A DNA stretch of 41,675 nt from an uncultured Clostridia bacterium (GCA_944384215.1 CALWSN010000005.1:1-41675); one strand, 5' to 3'; shown: positions 8,711 through 16,536, numbered from the stretch's first letter. Numbers and translations: made by a program. Notes: generated from the sequence alone by a model not told the origin.

Positions 8711-9208
8711 ATGAATATTAATGTTGATAGTCTTAATAACGGGTTTAGTAAAGAGGTTGAGTTTGATGGTAATATTACCTTGCCTAAGTCTTTAGTCTAT
8801 CACCAAGATGTATATGTAAAAGGTAAAGGTACTATCACCAATTCTTATGGTAAATATACATTTGAGGGTAGCGTTGTTGCTAAAGTTATCTTTAATTGTA
8901 ATTCTTGTCTTAAAGAATTTTCTAAAGAAATAGCCTTTGATATGATAGAAGTTTTTTCTAAAGATACGACTGATAATGATGAAATTTGGTTATTTTCTAG
9001 TAAAGATAATATTATAAATTTAGAAGAGCCTATCAAAACAAATATTTTGCTTAATCTACCTATGAAAGCTCTATGTTCTGAGAACTGTAAAGGCTTATGT
9101 CGTATATGTGGTCATAACCTTAATGAGGGCGACTGTGGTTGCGATAGGGACTATATTGACCCTAGATTTGAAAAATTTTCACATCTTTTTAATAACAAGG
9201 AGGTATAA
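8711..9208 (+). CDS. yceD: YceD/DUF177 family protein upstream of rpmF
   Basis: A 165-residue member of the DUF177 family, which in most bacteria sits directly before rpmF and is linked to 23S rRNA maturation or ribosome assembly, though the biochemical role is not settled. It carries two Cys clusters, NCNSCLKEF (about 63-71) and the C-terminal CSENCKGLCRICGHNL with a closing CGCD, which look like a zinc site and are typical of the Firmicute form. I start at the ATG at 8711 because AGGAGTG (8698-8704) precedes it; the ATG at 8693 would put that site inside the gene. The rpmF ribosome site overlaps its last codons' region, so the two genes are co-translated. Confidence 0.85.
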   Translation: MNINVDSLNNGFSKEVEFDGNITLPKSLVYHQDVYVKGKGTITNSYGKYTFEGSVVAKVIFNCNSCLKEFSKEIAFDMIEVFSKDTTDNDEIWLFSSKDNIINLEEPIKTNILLNLPMKALCSENCKGLCRICGHNLNEGDCGCDRDYIDPRFEKFSHLFNNKEV

Positions 9209-9211
9209 ACA

Positions 9212-9391
9212 ATGTCTATTTGTCCTAAAGGGAAAATGTCTAAATCTAAAAGAGATAAAAGAAGAGCTCAAAGCTGGAAAATTTCTAGCCCTACATTAGT
9301 TAAATGTGATAAATGTGGCGAATTAATGTTACGTCATAGAGTATGTAAATCTTGTGGCTCTTACAACAAAAGAACTGTTATTGAAGCTTAA
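9212..9391 (+). CDS. rpmF: 50S ribosomal protein L32
   Basis: A 59-residue basic protein starting MSICPKGKMSKSKRDKRRA, the hallmark of L32, which binds near the peptidyl-transferase exit region of the 50S subunit. It keeps the zinc ribbon as two CxxC pairs (KCDKCG at 31-36 and VCKSCG at 44-49), so it is the zinc-containing paralogue form rather than the Cys-less one used in zinc limitation. AAGGAGGT at 9198-9205 is a very strong ribosome site. It begins three bases after yceD and ends before a strong terminator. Confidence 0.96.
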   Translation: MSICPKGKMSKSKRDKRRAQSWKISSPTLVKCDKCGELMLRHRVCKSCGSYNKRTVIEA

Positions 9392-9416
9392 TAAATAAGT
9401 TTATAAAAGATTTAAT

Positions 9417-9450
9417 AAAAATGTCTACTAATTATTTGGTAGGCATTTTT
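9417..9450 (+). terminator. Intrinsic terminator after rpmF
   Basis: A 15-bp stem (9417-9431 with 9436-9450) around the core TGTCTAC/GTAGGCA with a four-base loop ends in TTTTT and then ATTAATT. It closes the yceD-rpmF unit. Confidence 0.88.
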
Positions 9451-9523
9451 ATTAATTACAATTAAGGTATGGCTTAATATTTTTTATAAAATTTAGTCAT
9501 ATTTATTATATAACTTTTTATAC

Positions 9524-9552
9524 TTGATAATTTATCTTTAAAAATGTATAAT
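9524..9552 (+). promoter_or_regulatory. Promoter for plsX
   Basis: TTGATA (9524-9529), 17 bases and TATAAT (9547-9552). The start codon lies 42 bases downstream of the -10 box. No clear FapR-type operator was identified. Confidence 0.65.
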
Positions 9553-9594
9553 TTATATTGATAGATAATAAAATAAGGATATTAGGTGATAAAT

Positions 9595-10611
9595 ATGAAA
9601 GATTATATAATAGCTATTGATGCAATGGGTGGAGATAATGCACCTTGTGATATAGTAAAAGGAAGTATAGATGCTATTAACGAAAATAAAAATATAAAGC
9701 TTATATTAGTTGGTAAAGAAGATGCTATTAATAATGAGCTTAGCAAATATCAATATAACAAAGAACAAATAGAAATACAAAATGCTACACAAGTGATACA
9801 AACAACAGAAAGCCCTACTTCTGCTATTAGAGAAAAGAAAGACTCTTCAATAGTTGTTGGCTTAAAGCTATTAAAAGAAGGCAAGGCTAGTGCTTTTGTA
9901 TCTGCTGGTAGCACAGGAGCTTTGCTTACAGGAGCAACTGTTATTATAAAACGTATAAAAGGTGTAGAAAGACCAGCTTTAGCTACATTAATACCAAATG
10001 CTAATAATGGATATACATTTTTAATAGATTCTGGTGCTAATATGGACTGTAAGCCATCTTATCTTCCTAACTTTGCTAAAATGGGTAAAATATATATGGA
10101 AAATATAATGAAAATAGAAAACCCTAAAGTGGCTATTGTAAATGTAGGCTCCGAAAAAGAAAAAGGTGATACTTTTACAAAAGAAGCTTATGAACTTTTA
10201 GAACAAACTAAAAATATAAATTTTATAGGTAATATAGAAGGTAGAGAGATACCAGCAGGTGATGCTGATGTTGTTGTATGTGATGGTTTTGTAGGTAATG
10301 TTATATTAAAATTATCTGAAGGTATTGTTAAAACCTTTTCTCAAATAGTAAAAACAGAAATAAAATCTAACCTCTTATATTCTATTGGTGGGTTATTATC
10401 AAAAGGTGCTTTTAAAAATATTAAAAAGAAATTTGACTATGCAGAGGTTGGTGGAGCACCATTTTTAGGCCTTAAATCTCTTGTAGTTAAAGCTCACGGT
10501 AGCTCTAATGCTAAAGCTATTAAAAGTGCTATTAATCAATGCTACAAGTTTATAGACACAGATATTGCTACAAAAATAGAAAATGCTATTTTAGATGATA
10601 ATAATTTATAA
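9595..10611 (+). CDS. plsX: Phosphate acyltransferase PlsX
   Basis: PlsX makes acyl-phosphate from acyl-ACP, feeding PlsY for glycerolipid synthesis. The 338 residues show the N-terminal AIDAMGGDNAP signature, FVSAGSTGALL near 103 and VCDGFVGNVILKL near 220. AGGTGAT (9584-9590) fixes the ATG at 9595; a GTG at 9586 lies within that site. The gene is followed by acpP and rnc, the common Firmicute order, but with fabH, fabD and fabG absent between plsX and acpP. It has its own promoter, and acpP has another. Confidence 0.95.
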   Translation: MKDYIIAIDAMGGDNAPCDIVKGSIDAINENKNIKLILVGKEDAINNELSKYQYNKEQIEIQNATQVIQTTESPTSAIREKKDSSIVVGLKLLKEGKASAFVSAGSTGALLTGATVIIKRIKGVERPALATLIPNANNGYTFLIDSGANMDCKPSYLPNFAKMGKIYMENIMKIENPKVAIVNVGSEKEKGDTFTKEAYELLEQTKNINFIGNIEGREIPAGDADVVVCDGFVGNVILKLSEGIVKTFSQIVKTEIKSNLLYSIGGLLSKGAFKNIKKKFDYAEVGGAPFLGLKSLVVKAHGSSNAKAIKSAINQCYKFIDTDIATKIENAILDDNNL

Positions 10612-10639
10612 AAATTTTTATAAAAAATAAAAAAAACAC

Positions 10640-10668
10640 TTGTAAAATTTACTTTTATCTAGTATATT
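10640..10668 (+). promoter_or_regulatory. Promoter for acpP
   Basis: TTGTAA (10640-10645), 17 bases and TATATT (10663-10668) sit 36 bases before the acpP start in the gap after plsX. A separate strong promoter fits the high cellular demand for acyl carrier protein. Confidence 0.6.
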
Positions 10669-10704
10669 TATATGTGTTAAAAAATATAAAGGAGGTAATT
10701 CAAT

Positions 10705-10932
10705 ATGGTATTTGAAAAAGTTAGAGAAATCATTGCTGAACAAATGAGTATATCTGAAGACGAAATTACTTTAGAAACTACTTTTGCTGATGATTTAGGC
10801 GCTGACTCTTTAGACTTATTCCAAATTATATCTGACTTAGAAGATAGCTTTGGTATTGAGTTCCAAAATGAAGATGCAGAAAAAATCAAAACAGTTGGAG
10901 ATGCAGTGAATTATATAGAAGCTGCAAAATAA
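10705..10932 (+). CDS. acpP: Acyl carrier protein
   Basis: A 75-residue acidic four-helix protein that carries growing acyl chains on phosphopantetheine. The attachment serine is Ser35 in the motif GADSLDLF. It starts after AAAGGAGGTAATT, one of the strongest ribosome sites in the window. It is flanked by its own promoter and terminator, and lies in the usual plsX-acpP-rnc order. The motif has Leu-Phe after SLD, common among clostridial ACPs of primary fatty-acid synthesis; a specialised ACP is possible but the location argues for the housekeeping one. Confidence 0.95.
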   Translation: MVFEKVREIIAEQMSISEDEITLETTFADDLGADSLDLFQIISDLEDSFGIEFQNEDAEKIKTVGDAVNYIEAAK

Positions 10933-10944
10933 TTGTATTATTTT

Positions 10945-10979
10945 AGTGAGCTATACCTTATGGTTTATGCTCACTTTTT
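10945..10979 (+). terminator. Intrinsic terminator after acpP
   Basis: AGTGAGC (10945-10951) pairs with GCTCACT (10969-10975), with a bulged upper stem ATA-CC/GG-TAT, and is followed by TTTTTAAG. Confidence 0.8.
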
Positions 10980-11072
10980 AAGTACCAAATATTAAAAGAA
11001 TAAATTTTTGTTAAATATAAATAATATTTAATGTGTATTTATTTTTAAGAAAGATTTATTATAGGAGGATAA

Positions 11073-11744
11073 ATGAATTTAAATATAGGATATAATTTTA
11101 AAGACAAAAATTTGTTACAAGTTGCACTAACCCATACATCTTTTAGCCACGAGAAAAAACAAAAAATTGAAAATAATGAAAGATTAGAATTTTTAGGAGA
11201 TGCTGTTTTAGAGCTTGTTATAAGCAGGCATATTTTTACAAGATTTAGTGAGCTATCTGAAGGAGAGCTTACAAAGCTTAGAGCAAGTATAGTATGTGAA
11301 GGTTCTTTAGCTAAAAAAGCTAGAGAAATTAATATAGGTGAAAATATTAGGCTTGGTAAAGGTGAAGAGCTTACTGGTGGTAGAGAAAGAGATTCTATAC
11401 TAGCAGATGCTTTTGAAGCTATTATAGGTGCTATATATATAGATTCTAATGATATATTAAAAGCACAAGAATTTATATTAACAAAAATGGAAGACATTAT
11501 AGTAGAAAAAAGGGAAACTTTTGAAATGAATGATTGTAAAACATATTTACAAGAAATTATACAAAAAGATAGCACAGAACCTATAAAATATGAAATAATA
11601 AATGAAGAAGGCCCTGCTCACGATAAAATTTTTACTGTTAAAGTTAGCCACAATAATAGAGAGCTAGGTATAGGAAAAGGTAAAAGTAAAAAAGATGCAG
11701 AGCAAGCAGCAGCCTTTAAAGCTATAAAATTATTAGAACAATAA
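11073..11744 (+). CDS. rnc: Ribonuclease III
   Basis: RNase III cleaves double-stranded RNA in rRNA precursor processing and mRNA turnover. In 223 residues the catalytic domain carries NERLEFLGDAVLEL (about 31-44) and DAFEAIIGAIY (about 109-119), the two halves of the acidic metal site. A C-terminal double-stranded RNA-binding domain begins near CKTYLQEI and ends in KGKSKKDAEQAAAFKAI. AGGAGG at 11063-11068 gives the start. It lies downstream of acpP as in many Firmicutes, but smc and ftsY, which often follow, are absent. Confidence 0.96.
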   Translation: MNLNIGYNFKDKNLLQVALTHTSFSHEKKQKIENNERLEFLGDAVLELVISRHIFTRFSELSEGELTKLRASIVCEGSLAKKAREINIGENIRLGKGEELTGGRERDSILADAFEAIIGAIYIDSNDILKAQEFILTKMEDIIVEKRETFEMNDCKTYLQEIIQKDSTEPIKYEIINEEGPAHDKIFTVKVSHNNRELGIGKGKSKKDAEQAAAFKAIKLLEQ

Positions 11745-11749
11745 TATTA

Positions 11750-11786
11750 AAATAGTATATATGCTTGTTATATATACTATTTTTTG
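11750..11786 (+). terminator. Intrinsic terminator after rnc
   Basis: An A+T-rich perfect 12-bp stem, AATAGTATATAT (11751-11762) with ATATATACTATT (11770-11781), has a seven-base loop and runs into a T-tract. Confidence 0.75.
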
Positions 11787-11812
11787 ATATAATACTTTTG
11801 AGGTGAAGAGGT

Positions 11813-12277
11813 ATGTTAGTTTTTTCTATTGAAGATGAAGAAGTAAAAATTTTTATGCAAAAGCTTTTAAAAGAAGATAGCTTTGATAAATTAGAAGTTA
11901 GAAATATATCTTTAGAAACTATTGTAAAATATGAAATTTTAGGTAATATTAATAAAGACTATTTACAACAAGATGAAAATAGATATTTTGTTAAATGGAA
12001 AGAGCTAAAACCATATATTGTAAGCCTTATAAAAGGCAATATAAAGCCTAAATTTTTTAAGATAGTGTTTTCTTTAGATGATGAAACCGTTAACAACCTT
12101 TGTGATAATGCAAATGCTTTATTTTTAAACATTATTTATCAAAATAATGTAATAACAGGTACAACTGGTACAAGCCAAAAAGCCTTCTCGCTAGATAAAA
12201 AAGAAGATAAAATATGGGAAGACATTATTTTAAAATTTTTTAAGAAAAATGGTATAAATATAAAAGTTGAAAGTTAA
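11813..12277 (+). CDS. DUF5721 family protein
   Basis: A 154-residue soluble protein of unknown function resembling the DUF5721 family found in Lachnospirales. The features I match are an N-terminal LVFSIEDEEVKIFMQKLLKEDSFD region, the middle block WKELKPYIVSLIKGN (about 62-76) and a late TGTTGTSQKAFSLDKK segment ahead of a W-D/E-x-I helix. There is no membrane span, Cys cluster or known catalytic motif. GAGGTGAAGAGGT supplies the ribosome site. A terminator on each side makes it a separate unit between rnc and the cobalamin operon. Family assignment is by memory of the conserved blocks. Confidence 0.65.
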   Translation: MLVFSIEDEEVKIFMQKLLKEDSFDKLEVRNISLETIVKYEILGNINKDYLQQDENRYFVKWKELKPYIVSLIKGNIKPKFFKIVFSLDDETVNNLCDNANALFLNIIYQNNVITGTTGTSQKAFSLDKKEDKIWEDIILKFFKKNGINIKVES

Positions 12278-12301
12278 GGCAAGATAAATATCTTGTCTTT
12301 T
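12276..12301 (+). terminator. Short terminator between the DUF5721 gene and cobO
   Basis: AAGGCAAGAT (12276-12285) pairs with ATCTTGTCTT (12290-12299) with a four-base loop, followed by a short T-run. The cobO ribosome site begins only ten bases later, so a cobO promoter must overlap this hairpin or lie inside the preceding gene, or the terminator is leaky. Confidence 0.65.
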
Positions 12302-12321
12302 GTAAAATTTAGGAGGATATT

Positions 12322-12846
12322 ATGGAAAAAGGATATATACAAGTTTATACTGGTAATGGAAAAGGAAAAACTACTTGTATGCTAGGCTTAACCCTTAGAG
12401 CAAGTGGAGCTGGTAAAAAAATATATATAGGACAGTTTATGAAAGATGATGAATATAGCGAGATAAAAGCTATAAGACAGTTTTTACCTAATGTTACAGT
12501 AGAGCAATATGGCACAGGTAAAGGCTTTGCTAAAAAAGGTGCTTTAAAAGACTATGACATATCTTGTGGTAACAATGGATATGATAGAGCAATAGAAATT
12601 TTACAACAAAATGAATATGATATTTATATTTTTGATGAAATAAATGTTGCTGTTTATATGGAAATTTTAACAGAAAAACAAATACTTGATTTAATAGATA
12701 AAAAGCCATATAATGCAGAACTTATACTAACAGGTAGATATGCACTTGATAGTGTTAAAGAAAAGGCAGATTTGGTTACAGAAATGAAAGAGATAAAACA
12801 TTATTTTAAACAAGGTGTTATGGCTCGTGTTGGTATAGAAAAATAG
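12322..12846 (+). CDS. cobO: Cob(I)yrinic acid a,c-diamide adenosyltransferase (CobA/CobO/BtuR family)
   Basis: This enzyme transfers the 5'-deoxyadenosyl group from ATP to cob(I)alamin precursors. The 174 residues carry the diagnostic N-terminal P-loop YTGNGKGKTTCMLG (9-22), QFMKDDEYSEIK near 38, and the FDEINVAV block near 108, ending with a normal C-terminus. AGGAGGATAT precedes the start. It heads a five-gene run (cobO, HAD phosphatase, cbiB, cobD, PP-loop ATPase) with gaps or overlaps of 9 bases or less, which marks a single transcript for late cobamide assembly. Confidence 0.94.
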   Translation: MEKGYIQVYTGNGKGKTTCMLGLTLRASGAGKKIYIGQFMKDDEYSEIKAIRQFLPNVTVEQYGTGKGFAKKGALKDYDISCGNNGYDRAIEILQQNEYDIYIFDEINVAVYMEILTEKQILDLIDKKPYNAELILTGRYALDSVKEKADLVTEMKEIKHYFKQGVMARVGIEK

Positions 12847-12855
12847 TGAGGTATT

Positions 12856-13461
12856 ATGGATTATAAATTTATTTTTGATTTAGATTCTACTATAACAAAA
12901 GAAGAAATTTTACCTATAATAGCTAAAGAAATAGGATTATATGAACAAATACAAAATTTAACAGAAAAAGCTATGAATGGTGAAGAAGATTTTTCTACAA
13001 ACTTTATAAATAGAATTAATATGTTAAAAAATATGCCTATATCAAATATGCATAAAATTATAGAAAGTATAAAATTAAATGAATACATAGAAAAATTTAT
13101 ATTAGAAAATAAAGATAGATGTTACATTATAACAGGTAATTTAGACATTATAATAAAGCCTATTTTAAAAAGGCTTAATATGGAAGATAGATATTTTTCT
13201 TGTGAAAGTATAGTTAAAAATGATAAAATACATAGTGTAACAAAAGTTATTAATAAAGAACATATAGTAGAAAAATTTGATTTTAATTTTGTTGCTATTG
13301 GTGATGGAGATAATGATATAGGAATGTTAAAAAAAGCCAATATAGGCATAGCCTTTAGTGGAAGCAGAGAAATATCTAAAAGATTAAAACAAAGTGCAGA
13401 TTATGTTATTTACAATGACAAAGAATTATATAAATTTTTAAACGATTTAATAAGAGGTTAG
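12856..13461 (+). CDS. HAD-superfamily phosphatase, phosphoserine phosphatase-like, in the cobalamin operon
   Basis: A 201-residue HAD hydrolase with motif I FDLDSTIT (7-14, nucleophile Asp8 and general acid Asp10), motif II Thr in YIITGN near 96, a Lys for motif III near 139-148 and motif IV GDGDNDIGM near 155. The helical insertion after motif I is of the SerB/ThrH class (C1 cap). It begins nine bases after cobO and ends one base before cbiB, so its substrate is probably a cobamide intermediate. Options are alpha-ribazole-5'-phosphate (replacing CobC), or an aminopropanol/threonine phosphate linked to CobD. Ordinary phosphoserine phosphatase cannot be excluded from sequence alone. Confidence 0.85.
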   Translation: MDYKFIFDLDSTITKEEILPIIAKEIGLYEQIQNLTEKAMNGEEDFSTNFINRINMLKNMPISNMHKIIESIKLNEYIEKFILENKDRCYIITGNLDIIIKPILKRLNMEDRYFSCESIVKNDKIHSVTKVINKEHIVEKFDFNFVAIGDGDNDIGMLKKANIGIAFSGSREISKRLKQSADYVIYNDKELYKFLNDLIRG

Positions 13462-13462
13462 T

Positions 13463-14416
13463 ATGATTTTTAAATATGCTATAATAATAGGCTTTATAAT
13501 AGATTGTATATTAGGTGACCCACAAAACCCCTTACACCCTATAAGGTTTTTAGGGTATATAAACAATATAGGTATAAAAATATATGATAAATTAAATATA
13601 AAAAAACATAAGCTACAATTTTTATATGGTATGATTATGAATATTATTATATTAACTTTAGTATTTTTTATAAATTTATTTTTAGTAAATGTTTTTTATA
13701 AAATAAACTTTTACATAGGTATTATATTTGAAGCTATTATGTGCTATTTTATAATAGCTCCTAAATGTCTTTATACAGAAAGTATGAAAATATACAAACA
13801 GCTTAAAAATAACAATACAAAAAATGCTAGGTTATATTTATCTTATATTGTTGGTAGAGATACACAAAATTTAGATGAAGAAAAAATAGTTAAGGCAACA
13901 GTTGAAACTATATCAGAAAATTTATCTGACGGGGTTATAGCTCCTTTAATATTTTTATCTATTGGGGGTGTGCCTTTAGGTATGGTTTATAAAGCTATTA
14001 ATACATTAGATTCTATGGTAGGTTATAAAAATGAAAAATTTATGTATTTTGGTAGATTTTCTGCTAAGTTAGACGATATTGTAAATTTTATACCTGCCAG
14101 AATATCGGCTATTTTAATGATAATAGCAACATTAATAGCTAGGCTTAATGTAAAAAATGCAATAAAAATTTATTTGAGAGATAGATATAACCATTTAAGC
14201 CCAAACTCTGCTCATACGGAGGCTGTTTGTGCTGGTGCTTTAAATATACAGCTAGGTGGTACAAGCACTTATAAAGGAAAAATTGTAGAAAAGAAAACAA
14301 TAGGTAATAACAATAGAAAGGCCAATATAGAAGATATTGTTCTTGCTAATAAACTTATGTATATATCTACAATAATTTATATAATAGGTTTAATAATAAT
14401 ATTTTTAATATGGTGA
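13463..14416 (+). CDS. cbiB: Adenosylcobinamide-phosphate synthase CbiB
   Basis: CbiB is a membrane enzyme that joins aminopropanol (or its phosphate) to adenosylcobyric acid. The 317-residue protein begins with the family signature IIGFIIDCILGDPQNPLHPI and contains YIVGRDTQNLDEEKI near 129, ETISENLSDGVIAPL near 147 and the SPNSAHTEAVCAGAL block near 252. Several hydrophobic segments (about 1-18, 52-80, 83-100, 210-228 and 295-316) match an integral membrane protein. It starts one base after the HAD gene stop and lies four bases before cobD, which makes the aminopropanol-phosphate donor for this reaction. Confidence 0.95.
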   Translation: MIFKYAIIIGFIIDCILGDPQNPLHPIRFLGYINNIGIKIYDKLNIKKHKLQFLYGMIMNIIILTLVFFINLFLVNVFYKINFYIGIIFEAIMCYFIIAPKCLYTESMKIYKQLKNNNTKNARLYLSYIVGRDTQNLDEEKIVKATVETISENLSDGVIAPLIFLSIGGVPLGMVYKAINTLDSMVGYKNEKFMYFGRFSAKLDDIVNFIPARISAILMIIATLIARLNVKNAIKIYLRDRYNHLSPNSAHTEAVCAGALNIQLGGTSTYKGKIVEKKTIGNNNRKANIEDIVLANKLMYISTIIYIIGLIIIFLIW

Positions 14417-14420
14417 TAGT

Positions 14421-15473
14421 ATGTATAAATATGAACACGGTGGAAACGAAGTTTTTAAAAATAAAAATATAATAGATTTTTCTGCTAATATAAACCCTTT
14501 AGGCTTAAAAGAAAATAGCTTATATGTATTAAAAAATGCTTTAGATAAAAGTGTTTTTTACCCTGATAATTTTTCAACCAATTTAAGAGAGGCTATTGAA
14601 GATTATGAAAATATAAATAAAGATTATATATTTTGTAGCAACGGTGCATCTGATATAATTTTTAGATTTGTTAATTATGTAAAACCTAAAAAGGCTTTAA
14701 TATTAGCTCCCACATTTGCAGATTATGAAAGAGCTTTAAAAACTGTTAATTGTGAAATATATAAACACATTTTATTAGAAGATGATGATTTTAATTTAAA
14801 AGACAACATATTAAATATTGTACAAGAACAACAGTTTGATGTAATATTTTTATGTAACCCTAATAACCCAACAGGCCAGTTAATAGAAAATGGGTTAATA
14901 GAAAAAGTATTAGAAATTAGCAATGGTTATGTGTTTGTAGATGAATGTTTTATTGATTTTATAAAAGATAATAATAACTATACAAGTAAAAAACTTATAG
15001 ATAAATATGATAAGTTAATTATTTTAAAAGCTTTTACTAAAATATTTGCTCTTGCAGGCTTTAGGCTTGGCTATTGTATAACTTCTAATTTAAAAACAAT
15101 AGAAAACCTATATTTTTATGGTGCAGACTGGCCTGTTTCTACATTTGCACAAGAAATGGGTATATATTGTCTTAAAGATTGTAATACATATTTAAAAGAA
15201 AGCTTAGATTACATAAAAATAGAAAAAAACAAAATAATAAATATTCTTAAAAAATTAAATTTTAAAATAATAGGTAGCAATGCAAACTATATATTTTTTA
15301 AAGGGTTTAAAAATTTTGATAAAATTTTATATGAAAAATATAATATTTGCATAAGAAACTGTGGTAACTATACTAATCTTTCAGATGAATATTTTAGGAT
15401 AGGCATATATAAAAAAGAACAAAATGAAAAATTAATAAATGCAATAAAAGAAATAGAAAAGGTGATAAAATGA
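14421..15473 (+). CDS. cobD: Threonine-phosphate decarboxylase CobD
   Basis: A PLP enzyme of the histidinol-phosphate aminotransferase fold that decarboxylates L-threonine-O-3-phosphate to (R)-1-amino-2-propanol phosphate for CbiB. In 350 residues it shows the start YEHGGNE, DFSANINPLG near 20, the CNPNNPTGQLI block near 151, VDECFIDF near 177 and the PLP lysine in ILKAFTKIFALAGFRLGY near 207-224. The HGGN start and DFSANINP motif favour CobD over HisC. No pduX-like threonine kinase is in the window, so the source of threonine phosphate is open. The next gene overlaps its stop codon by four bases. Confidence 0.93.
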   Translation: MYKYEHGGNEVFKNKNIIDFSANINPLGLKENSLYVLKNALDKSVFYPDNFSTNLREAIEDYENINKDYIFCSNGASDIIFRFVNYVKPKKALILAPTFADYERALKTVNCEIYKHILLEDDDFNLKDNILNIVQEQQFDVIFLCNPNNPTGQLIENGLIEKVLEISNGYVFVDECFIDFIKDNNNYTSKKLIDKYDKLIILKAFTKIFALAGFRLGYCITSNLKTIENLYFYGADWPVSTFAQEMGIYCLKDCNTYLKESLDYIKIEKNKIINILKKLNFKIIGSNANYIFFKGFKNFDKILYEKYNICIRNCGNYTNLSDEYFRIGIYKKEQNEKLINAIKEIEKVIK

Positions 15474-16144
15474 TAAAAGAAAGTTTAAAAGGTAAAAAAT
15501 TTGTAGCATCTTATAGTGGTGGTAAAGATAGTATGTTAGCTATATATAGAGCTATAAAAGCAGGGCTTGAGCCTTTATGTTTTATTATAACTTACAACAA
15601 AGATAGAAATTTATCTTGGTTTCACGGTGTGCCAAAAGGTGTTTTAGATAGTGTTTCAAAATCTTTAAATATACCTATACGGCTTATAGAAACAAGCGGA
15701 GAAGAATATACTAAAAATTTTGAAAATGCTCTTACTAAAGCTAAAGAACAAGGGGCAGAAGTTTGTATATTTGGAGATATAGACCTAGAGGGGCATTTAA
15801 AATGGTGTAGCGAAAGATGTGAAAATGTAGGGCTTGAGCCTTGTTTTCCATTATGGCAAGAAGATAGAAAAAAACTTGTGTATGAATTTTTAGAAAGTGG
15901 CTTTACATCTACATTTACAGTTATAAACACAAAAATGCTAGATGATAGATTTTTAGGGCTTACTATGACAAAAGATATTTGCAATGAAATAGAAAAAGAA
16001 GGGGCAGACATATGTGGAGAAAATGGAGAATACCATACCTTTGTATCTGACGGCCCTATCTTTAAAGAAAAAGTAAAATTTAAACTAGGCGATAAAATAG
16101 AAAATGAAGGTTATTCTATTTTACCTATTTTAGAAGAATTTTAA
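15470..16144 (+). CDS. Dph6-like PP-loop ATPase (ATP-binding, diphthine-ammonia-ligase family) in the cobalamin operon
   Basis: A 224-residue alpha-hydrolase PP-loop protein with the ATP-pyrophosphate motif SYSGGKDSML (14-23) and the family-specific late block CGENGEYHTFV near 181-191, as in MJ0570/Dph6 proteins. In eukaryotes and archaea Dph6 amidates diphthine on EF2; bacteria have no diphthamide, so the bacterial branch has another substrate. It starts with ATGA overlapping the cobD stop, which ties it to cobamide assembly and makes an ATP-dependent amide-forming step on a corrinoid or its precursor a reasonable guess. Its 3' end overlaps the minus-strand gene by 15 bases. The role is an inference from context. 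Confidence 0.8.
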   Translation: MIKESLKGKKFVASYSGGKDSMLAIYRAIKAGLEPLCFIITYNKDRNLSWFHGVPKGVLDSVSKSLNIPIRLIETSGEEYTKNFENALTKAKEQGAEVCIFGDIDLEGHLKWCSERCENVGLEPCFPLWQEDRKKLVYEFLESGFTSTFTVINTKMLDDRFLGLTMTKDICNEIEKEGADICGENGEYHTFVSDGPIFKEKVKFKLGDKIENEGYSILPILEEF

Positions 16145-16417
16145 AAGGTTTAAAATGACCCCAAATATAAATCCAAAAATTATTAATGCAACAAGTACTC
16201 TTAAAATAGCTATTGTTATTATAGAATATTTACTCACTTTATTTTTAGCTAAAAAATAGCATAATACAAATAAGCCAATTGTAATAAAGCCATCAAAATT
16301 TTTAAATAAATAAGAATATAATGTGCCATATTTTGTATGTGTAAAAGAAGCAAAAAAGTTAAATATACACAGAACAAGGCTTATTTTATCACTATAATTG
16401 TTAATAAAAGTTTTCAT
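16130..16417 (-). CDS. Small membrane protein of unknown function
   Basis: A 95-residue protein starting MKTFINNYSDKIS after AAAGGTGGTGG on the minus strand, a good ribosome site that favours this ATG over the upstream one at 16459. Hydrophobic stretches at about 12-26, 43-57 and 66-90 suggest two or three membrane spans; the loops are basic. It resembles no family I recognise. It converges with the PP-loop gene and overlaps its last 15 bases, and diverges from the DUF4250-ruvAB operon. No plus-strand frame competes with it, which argues for a real gene, but a short AT-rich hydrophobic frame could also arise by chance. Confidence 0.55.
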   Translation of the reverse strand: MKTFINNYSDKISLVLCIFNFFASFTHTKYGTLYSYLFKNFDGFITIGLFVLCYFLAKNKVSKYSIITIAILRVLVALIIFGFIFGVILNLLKFF

Positions 16418-16497
16418 AAAACCACCACCTTTAGTTTTAATAATTATATAATAATACATAATAAAAGTAAATATAGCAAACAGTATATATATATATA

Positions 16498-16506
16498 TGT
16501 TATAAT
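16498..16506 (+). promoter_or_regulatory. Extended -10 promoter for the DUF4250-ruvA-ruvB unit
   Basis: TGTTATAAT (TGn plus TATAAT at 16501-16506) lies 31 bases before the DUF4250 start and directly after an uninterrupted TA tract at about 16484-16498. No good -35 box was found, consistent with an extended -10 promoter. Confidence 0.55.
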
Positions 16507-16536
16507 ATAAGGAAAAGTTTTAAGGAGGTATTAAAA

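Noticed and set aside
10606..10623. Perfect 18-base palindrome over the plsX stop codon
   Set aside because: It is pure A/T apart from no GC pair at all, so it is weak and likely to occur by chance at this base composition.
12278..12321. Cobalamin riboswitch before cobO
   Set aside because: The gap is only 44 bases and contains a simple hairpin; a B12 riboswitch needs about 200 bases and a B12 box.
15470..16144. True diphthine-ammonia ligase
   Set aside because: Bacterial EF-G carries no diphthamide, and the gene sits in a cobalamin operon; only the fold name applies.
16484..16498. TA microsatellite as a phase-variable switch for ruvAB
   Set aside because: The tract is short, and AT repeats are frequent in this DNA; without comparison between strains there is no reason to call it a switch.
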